A stretch of DNA of 11,148 nucleotides from Clostridia bacterium. GTDB lineage: Bacteria > Bacillota_A > Clostridia > Oscillospirales > CAG-272. Location: NCBI GenBank assembly GCA_017472105.1, contig JAFUQY010000125.1:1-11148 (forward strand). Reading direction: 5' to 3'. Shown here piece by piece: positions 7,977-11,148 of the stretch; within the stretch, counting starts at the first letter, position 1; every line of letters starts with the position of its first letter. Both the position numbers and the translations under genes were made by a program. The notes beneath the pieces are model-generated. The model made no database searches, was not told the origin of the DNA, and was given only the letters and a program-made list of their open reading frames with translations.

Positions 7977-7992
7977 AAATTGTTGACAATTT
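7977..7992. promoter_or_regulatory. Inverted repeat over the -35 box, candidate operator
   Basis: AAATTGT-TG-ACAATTT is a perfect inverted repeat with 7-bp arms and a 2-nt centre. It covers the TTGACA box of the downstream promoter (7983-7988). A repressor bound here would block RNA polymerase. The site begins 9 bp after the stop of the preceding gene. No candidate regulator is assigned. Confidence 0.4.
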
Positions 7993-8012
7993 GTGTCTGT
8001 TTATGGTATAAT
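7983..8012 (+). promoter_or_regulatory. Perfect-consensus extended -10 promoter of the secreted acidic protein
   Basis: TTGACA (7983-7988) and TATAAT (8007-8012) are separated by 18 bp, with TGG directly before the -10 box forming the extended TGn element. All twelve hexamer positions match consensus. Transcription should start near 8019 and give a leader of about 43 nt. Confidence 0.87.
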
Positions 8013-8021
8013 ACAGCCATA

Positions 8022-8034
8022 GGGAAACATTCCC
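8022..8034 (+). other. Possible 5' mRNA hairpin in the leader
   Basis: GGGAA-ACA-TTCCC forms a 5-bp stem with a 3-nt loop right at the expected 5' end of the transcript from the promoter at 7983-8012. Hairpins at this position are known to slow mRNA decay. That role is inferred here; the stem is short. Confidence 0.35.
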
Positions 8035-8061
8035 AAATCATCTCATCACAGGAGAAACCTT

Positions 8062-8904
8062 ATGAAGAAGATTCTTGCTATGCTCCTCGCCGCTGTTATG
8101 CTGGCTCTTCCCGCAGCCGCAGACGAAGCAGGCGAACCCGTTGTGACCTCCGTTGAGGAAGAAGCTGTCGTAGTTGAAGAAGCCGCAGAAGAAGCTGTGG
8201 TTTCCGCATCCATTTTCAAGCTCTATGTTCTCGACGCGTCCGACAACACCATCCTCGGCTACATCGACGAAACCTCTGCCTTCCAGCTCATTTCCGCATC
8301 CCTCTTCGGCATTGAAAACGTTGCCCTTGTCGTTGACGAACTGGCAGAAGGCTACACCATCACCTACAACGACGCTGCACTTGAACTCGGCGTAATCACC
8401 GCGCCCATCCCGGTTGAAGCGTTCACCTCCATCAACTGGACGCTTTCCTATGCAATCGACGTGAACGCAACCATGCAGTACAACAACTACATCTGGATCT
8501 TCGGTCATCCGGACAACTACGTTGACGTAACCGCATACATCACCGACGCGGAAGGCAATACCGTAACCGAAGTGGTTCTCACCAACGAAGGCTATGCTGC
8601 GGCTGAAGACGGCGACGTTGTTTACACCGCTCTGGGCGAAATTCCCGAAGGCGCAGGCGTTACCTTCTATGTAACCGCTGACCAGGACGTAGCTGTAACC
8701 ATCAACGGCACCGCTGTCAACGGCTACTCCGAAACCGTTACCGATGTCGAAGACTTCGAAATCGCAGTGACCATCGCGGAAGAAACCAAGACTGTGACCT
8801 ACACCCTCGCTGAAGAAGAAGCTGAAGAATCCATTCATCCCATCTCCCAGCACTTCATGTACGGTCTGGTTGATAAGATCTGCAACAGACCCCTTCCGAA
8901 CTGA
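8062..8904 (+). CDS. Secreted, highly acidic protein of unknown function
   Basis: I do not recognise this 280-residue protein. It starts with a clear signal peptide: K2-K3, a hydrophobic core to about residue 17, and a cleavage site after LPAAA (before D21). The mature part is very acidic: by my count 48 Asp/Glu against only 3 Lys and 1 Arg. Residues 21-45 are a Glu/Val/Ala-rich low-complexity linker. Residues 50-247 alternate Thr, Val, Tyr and Asp in strand-like segments, suggesting one or two beta-sandwich domains (VTFYVTADQDVAVTINGTAV). A second Glu run (251-256) precedes a tail of 24 residues with the only Cys (C274). No anchor, sorting motif or membrane segment is seen, so it is probably released. 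AGGAG (8050-8054) lies 7 nt before the ATG. Codon use favours GTT, GCT and GAA more than its neighbours. It is its own unit, with its own promoter and terminator. Confidence 0.88.
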   Translation: MKKILAMLLAAVMLALPAAADEAGEPVVTSVEEEAVVVEEAAEEAVVSASIFKLYVLDASDNTILGYIDETSAFQLISASLFGIENVALVVDELAEGYTITYNDAALELGVITAPIPVEAFTSINWTLSYAIDVNATMQYNNYIWIFGHPDNYVDVTAYITDAEGNTVTEVVLTNEGYAAAEDGDVVYTALGEIPEGAGVTFYVTADQDVAVTINGTAVNGYSETVTDVEDFEIAVTIAEETKTVTYTLAEEEAEESIHPISQHFMYGLVDKICNRPLPN

Positions 8905-8924
8905 GTCGAATAACAATGAATAAC

Positions 8925-8973
8925 AAAAGATACGGTGTGAGAGTCTCCCGGGATTCTCAGCCGTATCTTTTTT
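8925..8973. terminator. Rho-independent terminator, probably bidirectional
   Basis: AAAAGATACGG (8925-8935) pairs with CCGTATCTTTT (8961-8971), and further pairing in the 25-nt interior (GAGTCTCCC with GGGATTCTC, with a bulge) extends the stem. Six or seven T follow on the plus strand. The A-run on the other arm gives a T-run on the minus strand. It sits between two convergent genes, 20 nt after one stop and 15 nt after the other, so it likely ends both. Confidence 0.88.
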
Positions 8974-8987
8974 GTTCTTTCGGTTAA

Positions 8988-9821
8988 TTATTTCAGTCTG
9001 ACCGTCGCACCTGCGGGAACGGTGAATTCCTTGCCCTGATAGTTGAGCCAGATTTCATGAATCGTGGGATTCTGCACGATATCGCCGCTCACGCTCCAGA
9101 TCAGGCTGTCGTATGCCTTGACATAGTCGTAGATTTCCATATTGGTCGCATACCAGACGTCGTCGCGGTTTCCGGCTGCCTTTGCGAATTCCTCGATCAC
9201 GTGCCAGTTGCCGTTGTCGTTGAATTCGTAGCTGTGACCCCAGAGGTAGAAGAGCTTCGGCACGCGGGACCAGAAATAACCGGACTGATTGTCGGCGAGG
9301 AAGGTGTCAAGCAGCTCCATGAGTCTGGGATTGTTGTGGTGGCAGGTCGCGGGCAGTCTCAGCCAGTCGTTCGGGATGTCGAAGCGTTCGGTGGAAACTG
9401 TCGTGCGGGAGTAAACGATGCCGCAGGTACGGAGAATTTCCACCACGGCGTCATCGTATCTGCCGTTTGCGTAAGCCATGCCGCGGACGGGATGGGACAG
9501 CATTGCCTCGAGATTTTTCCGGTCGGTGAGGACGTCGTCGGTCGCAATGGCGGAGTTGACCTCGGTGAGACTCAGGTGCTTGACGCCGTGAACTGCGACC
9601 TCATTGCCGGACGGCTCGTAGAGGGCAAGAATTTCCTCCGCGGTCATGCGGCGTTCCCCGGGATTTTTGCCGAACAGCCCGGAGTTGATGTTGAACGTAC
9701 CCTTGAGACCGTATCGGGACATGATCTCGATCAGATCGCGGTCCCACTTCACGCCGTCGTCGTAGGAGAGGGTCAGCGCCTTGGAACGGAATCCGGGATA
9801 ACGAAGATAAACGTACTGCAT
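8988..9821 (-). CDS. Polysaccharide deacetylase family protein (NodB/CE4-like), no signal peptide
   Basis: The 277-residue product matches the NodB homology domain of metal-dependent carbohydrate deacetylases, which remove acetyl groups from sugars such as GlcNAc in wall polymers or oligosaccharides. Motif 1 is LSYDDG (base and metal aspartates D21-D22), motif 2 is H78-x-x-x-H82 (metal histidines), and a late LWGH motif (H196) matches the fifth conserved motif. The usual R-x-P-x-G of motif 3 is replaced by AYANGRYDD (116-124), a variant arrangement. No signal peptide or membrane segment precedes the domain, so it would act inside the cell or on a small substrate. A short beta-type tail ends the protein. 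AAAGGAG (9834-9828) lies 6 nt before the ATG, and its promoter is at 9848-9876. It is convergent with the secreted-protein gene. Family is fairly secure; substrate unknown. Confidence 0.88.
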   Translation of the reverse strand: MQYVYLRYPGFRSKALTLSYDDGVKWDRDLIEIMSRYGLKGTFNINSGLFGKNPGERRMTAEEILALYEPSGNEVAVHGVKHLSLTEVNSAIATDDVLTDRKNLEAMLSHPVRGMAYANGRYDDAVVEILRTCGIVYSRTTVSTERFDIPNDWLRLPATCHHNNPRLMELLDTFLADNQSGYFWSRVPKLFYLWGHSYEFNDNGNWHVIEEFAKAAGNRDDVWYATNMEIYDYVKAYDSLIWSVSGDIVQNPTIHEIWLNYQGKEFTVPAGATVRLK

Positions 9822-9847
9822 AGAATGCTCCTTTCGGTTTTTCTTTC

Positions 9848-9876
9848 ATTATACCGCAAAGTGTCCGTTTTTTCAA
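9848..9876 (-). promoter_or_regulatory. Sigma-A promoter of the deacetylase gene
   Basis: On the minus strand, TTGAAA (9876-9871, 5 of 6) and TATAAT (9853-9848, 6 of 6) are separated by 17 bp. The -35 box begins 15 bp after the stop of the upstream regulator gene. No terminator separates the two genes, so read-through from the regulator is also possible. Confidence 0.78.
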
Positions 9877-9891
9877 TCATCTGCGGGAACT

Positions 9892-10896
9892 TTATGAGAG
9901 GGATTTCAGCCGTGCGAACTCCCGTTGTGCCCAGTCCACACATTCGCCGGATGTGATGCCGTAATCTGTGTCAAGGGAGCGGATGATTTTCTCCCACATC
10001 CCGGCGGCGTCATCGGGGCGGTTCATCTTTTCGTACAGGAATGCCAGTGCGTACAGGGCGTCCATCTGCTTCGGCGCACGGGATTTTTCGTAGGATTCCT
10101 CATACAGCCGGACGGCGGTGTCGTACTCTCCGATTTTCTCCATCCGTTCGCCGCACTGTAATAAAGTCCACGCGTCCGAGGCAAATTCCTGTGCAGTATT
10201 CAGCCAGATATTCCGCGCACCTTCCTCGCTTCCCGCCGCCAGCTTCATGTCACCGAGACACAGCCGGTAGAACGGACGTGGTTCGGATTTCGCAATCAGC
10301 TCCCGTGCCTTGTCAAACTGCCGCTCGTGAATGTACACCGTCAGCAGATTTTCGATGATGACGTAGTTTTTCGGATGCTTCGCCGCCAGCGGTTCCCAGA
10401 AACGGATCAGCCGGTCGTATTCCTGCCGCTTTTCCCGGACTCTGCGCAGTTTCGCGTTCAGATCCACGTTCATGGGATCGAGCAGAATGCCTTCCTCCGC
10501 CAGCCGTCCCTGCGCGAGCGTGTCCCGGTTTTCACGGTGCGCGTACAGCTCGATCAGAAGCGAACGTGCGTCCGTGCGGTGTTTGTCCTCGGAAAGTACG
10601 CCGAGCAGATACCGTTCCGCCCAGACGAAATTCTCCGGCGTGATGGTGTGCTCGTCCCGGATCATGCAGGAGATGCGTTTGAGATAGTTGTCCTCGTCCA
10701 TGGAGAAAAGTGTGTCCATGCTCACGCCGAAATACAGCGCGATTTCCGGAAGCAGGGCAATGTCAGGTGTGGTTGTGCCGCATTCCCATTTGGAAACCGC
10801 CTGAAATCCCACGCCGAGCACATCCGCGAGCTCCTCCTGCGTGATTCCTTTTCCAGCCCGAAGCCGCCGGATCACGCCGCCGATGTTCAGATTCAT
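9892..10896 (-). CDS. XRE-family transcriptional regulator with TPR-like C-terminal domain
   Basis: The 334-residue product has an XRE-type helix-turn-helix at 1-66 (TQEELADVLGVGFQAVSKWECG, then PDIALLPEIALYFG). A C-terminal helical region has TPR-like pairs at about 177-205, 242-272 and 278-310; the clearest is AWTLLQCGERMEKIGEYDTAV. Such proteins bind DNA near promoters, and the repeat region usually senses a peptide, protein or small ligand; none can be named here. It shares its opening (M-x-LNI) and the PDI-x-LLP segment with the regulator at 1-1113, so the two are paralogs. GGAGG (10906-10902) lies 5 nt before the ATG, and the promoter is at 10938-10966. Two palindromes in the leader suggest self-regulation. 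The deacetylase gene follows in the same direction after 70 nt and is a plausible target. Confidence 0.92.
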   Translation of the reverse strand: MNLNIGGVIRRLRAGKGITQEELADVLGVGFQAVSKWECGTTTPDIALLPEIALYFGVSMDTLFSMDEDNYLKRISCMIRDEHTITPENFVWAERYLLGVLSEDKHRTDARSLLIELYAHRENRDTLAQGRLAEEGILLDPMNVDLNAKLRRVREKRQEYDRLIRFWEPLAAKHPKNYVIIENLLTVYIHERQFDKARELIAKSEPRPFYRLCLGDMKLAAGSEEGARNIWLNTAQEFASDAWTLLQCGERMEKIGEYDTAVRLYEESYEKSRAPKQMDALYALAFLYEKMNRPDDAAGMWEKIIRSLDTDYGITSGECVDWAQREFARLKSLS

Positions 10897-10921
10897 GTGT
10901 ACCTCCGTTTGTGTGAATTGT

Positions 10922-10939
10922 ATCAGCTGATGGATCCAT
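10922..10939. promoter_or_regulatory. Two overlapping palindromes at the XRE transcription start, candidate operator
   Basis: ATCAGCTGAT (10922-10931) and ATGGATCCAT (10930-10939) are both perfect 10-bp palindromes and share two bases. The first covers the predicted transcription start and the second touches the -10 box. A dimeric XRE regulator could bind here to control its own gene. The position mirrors the palindrome at 1141-1150 at the paralog, though the sequence differs. The function is inferred. Confidence 0.42.
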
Positions 10940-10966
10940 TATAGCGTATCCGGCGATATTTGGCAA
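10938..10966 (-). promoter_or_regulatory. Sigma-A promoter of the right XRE regulator
   Basis: On the minus strand, TTGCCA (10966-10961, 5 of 6) and TATAAT (10943-10938, 6 of 6) are separated by 17 bp. The predicted start is near 10931, giving a leader of about 35 nt. Confidence 0.8.
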
Positions 10967-11028
10967 TAACTGCGCCGGAGAAGCGAATCGCGTGACAGGA
11001 GAGATGGGCCGCAGCCGCCGTGAGAACG

Positions 11029-11065
11029 AAAAAAACACGACCGCAGAATTACCACAGCCGTGTTT
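11029..11065 (-). terminator. Rho-independent terminator of the SpoVT-like gene
   Basis: On the minus strand, AAACACG (11065-11059) pairs with CGTGTTT (11039-11033) across a 19-nt loop, followed by a T-run of seven (11035-11029, partly within the stem). It begins 11 nt after the stop at 11077. The stem is only 7 bp, so strength is uncertain. Confidence 0.6.
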
Positions 11066-11076
11066 GTGTGTGATTT

Positions 11077-11148
11077 TCAGCTTTCGAGCTGTTTCCCGAG
11101 AAATCCCGCCGCAGTCTGGATCAGTTTTGCCTCCAGTTCACGCGGAAC
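11077..11148 (-). CDS. spoVT: SpoVT-like AbrB-family sporulation regulator, C-terminal fragment
   Basis: The minus strand from the right edge reads 23 codons and then TGA (11079-11077). The peptide ends ELEAKLIQTAAGFLGKQLES. From memory, Bacillus subtilis SpoVT ends with a closely similar segment (GEVEHKAVETAAGFLARQMEQ, quoted in part), the last helix of its GAF-like domain. SpoVT is an AbrB-type transcription factor that adjusts sigma-G-dependent genes in the forespore. Only the end is visible: the N-terminal DNA-binding domain lies outside the window. A terminator follows at once, which supports a real gene end. If right, the host makes spores or descends from spore formers. The call rests on a short match, so a different GAF-containing protein is possible. 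Confidence 0.7.
   Translation of the reverse strand, partial: VPRELEAKLIQTAAGFLGKQLES

Noticed and set aside
7969..7982. Possible terminator after the threonine-aldolase-like gene
   Set aside because: There is no GC stem with a T-run here. The only inverted repeat is AT-rich and sits on the next promoter.
8038..8916. Open frame of 292 codons opposite the secreted acidic protein
   Set aside because: It is low-complexity Gly/Val/Phe-rich and runs through the promoter leader. The plus strand has a signal peptide, promoter and terminator.
9854..9886. CCGCA/TGCGG inverted repeat between the right regulator and the deacetylase, considered as a terminator
   Set aside because: The arms are 5 bp and 23 nt apart, and they overlap the deacetylase promoter. 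This is too weak to support.
9057..9956. Open frame of 299 codons on the plus strand opposite the deacetylase
   Set aside because: It overlaps the promoter and start of the deacetylase gene and has no domain. The minus strand carries the conserved metal-site motifs.

Overview
The window looks like chromosomal DNA from a spore-forming, GC-rich member of the Clostridia (Bacillota), probably a gut or fermentative lineage. The signs are consistent Shine-Dalgarno sites (AGGAGG or GAGG), near-consensus sigma-A promoters with 17-18 bp spacers, a DUF4491 membrane protein typical of Firmicutes, and at the right edge the last 23 codons of a protein that closely resembles the sporulation regulator SpoVT. 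I see no mobile element, CRISPR array, rRNA or tRNA. No stretch over 300 bases lacks a gene.

Layout, left to right. (1) 1-1113, minus: an XRE-type regulator cut by the left edge, with its own promoter. (2) 1362-7968, plus: a run of five closely spaced genes behind one perfect-consensus promoter: RecQ helicase (TTG start), a right-handed beta-helix (pectate-lyase-like) protein, a GH42-type beta-galactosidase family protein, a DUF4491 membrane protein and a threonine-aldolase-family PLP enzyme. Gaps are 29, 21, 22 and 1 nt. (3) 8062-8904, plus: a strongly acidic secreted protein that I do not recognise. It has a perfect-consensus extended -10 promoter, a possible 5' mRNA hairpin and a strong terminator. 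(4) 8988-9821, minus: a NodB/CE4-like polysaccharide deacetylase, convergent with the previous gene and probably sharing its terminator. (5) 9892-10896, minus: a second XRE regulator with TPR-like repeats, related to the left one. (6) 11077-11148, minus: the C-terminus of a SpoVT-like protein with its terminator.

How they may work together (inference): the beta-helix protein and the GH42 protein are adjacent, and neither has an export signal. They would therefore act on oligosaccharides already inside the cell. The GH42 protein has Lys where the family nucleophile Glu is expected, so it may not be a normal beta-galactosidase. The most interesting unknown is the acidic secreted protein at 8062-8904, whose signals all point to high, separately controlled expression. 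I did not find a clear new defence or mobile system.
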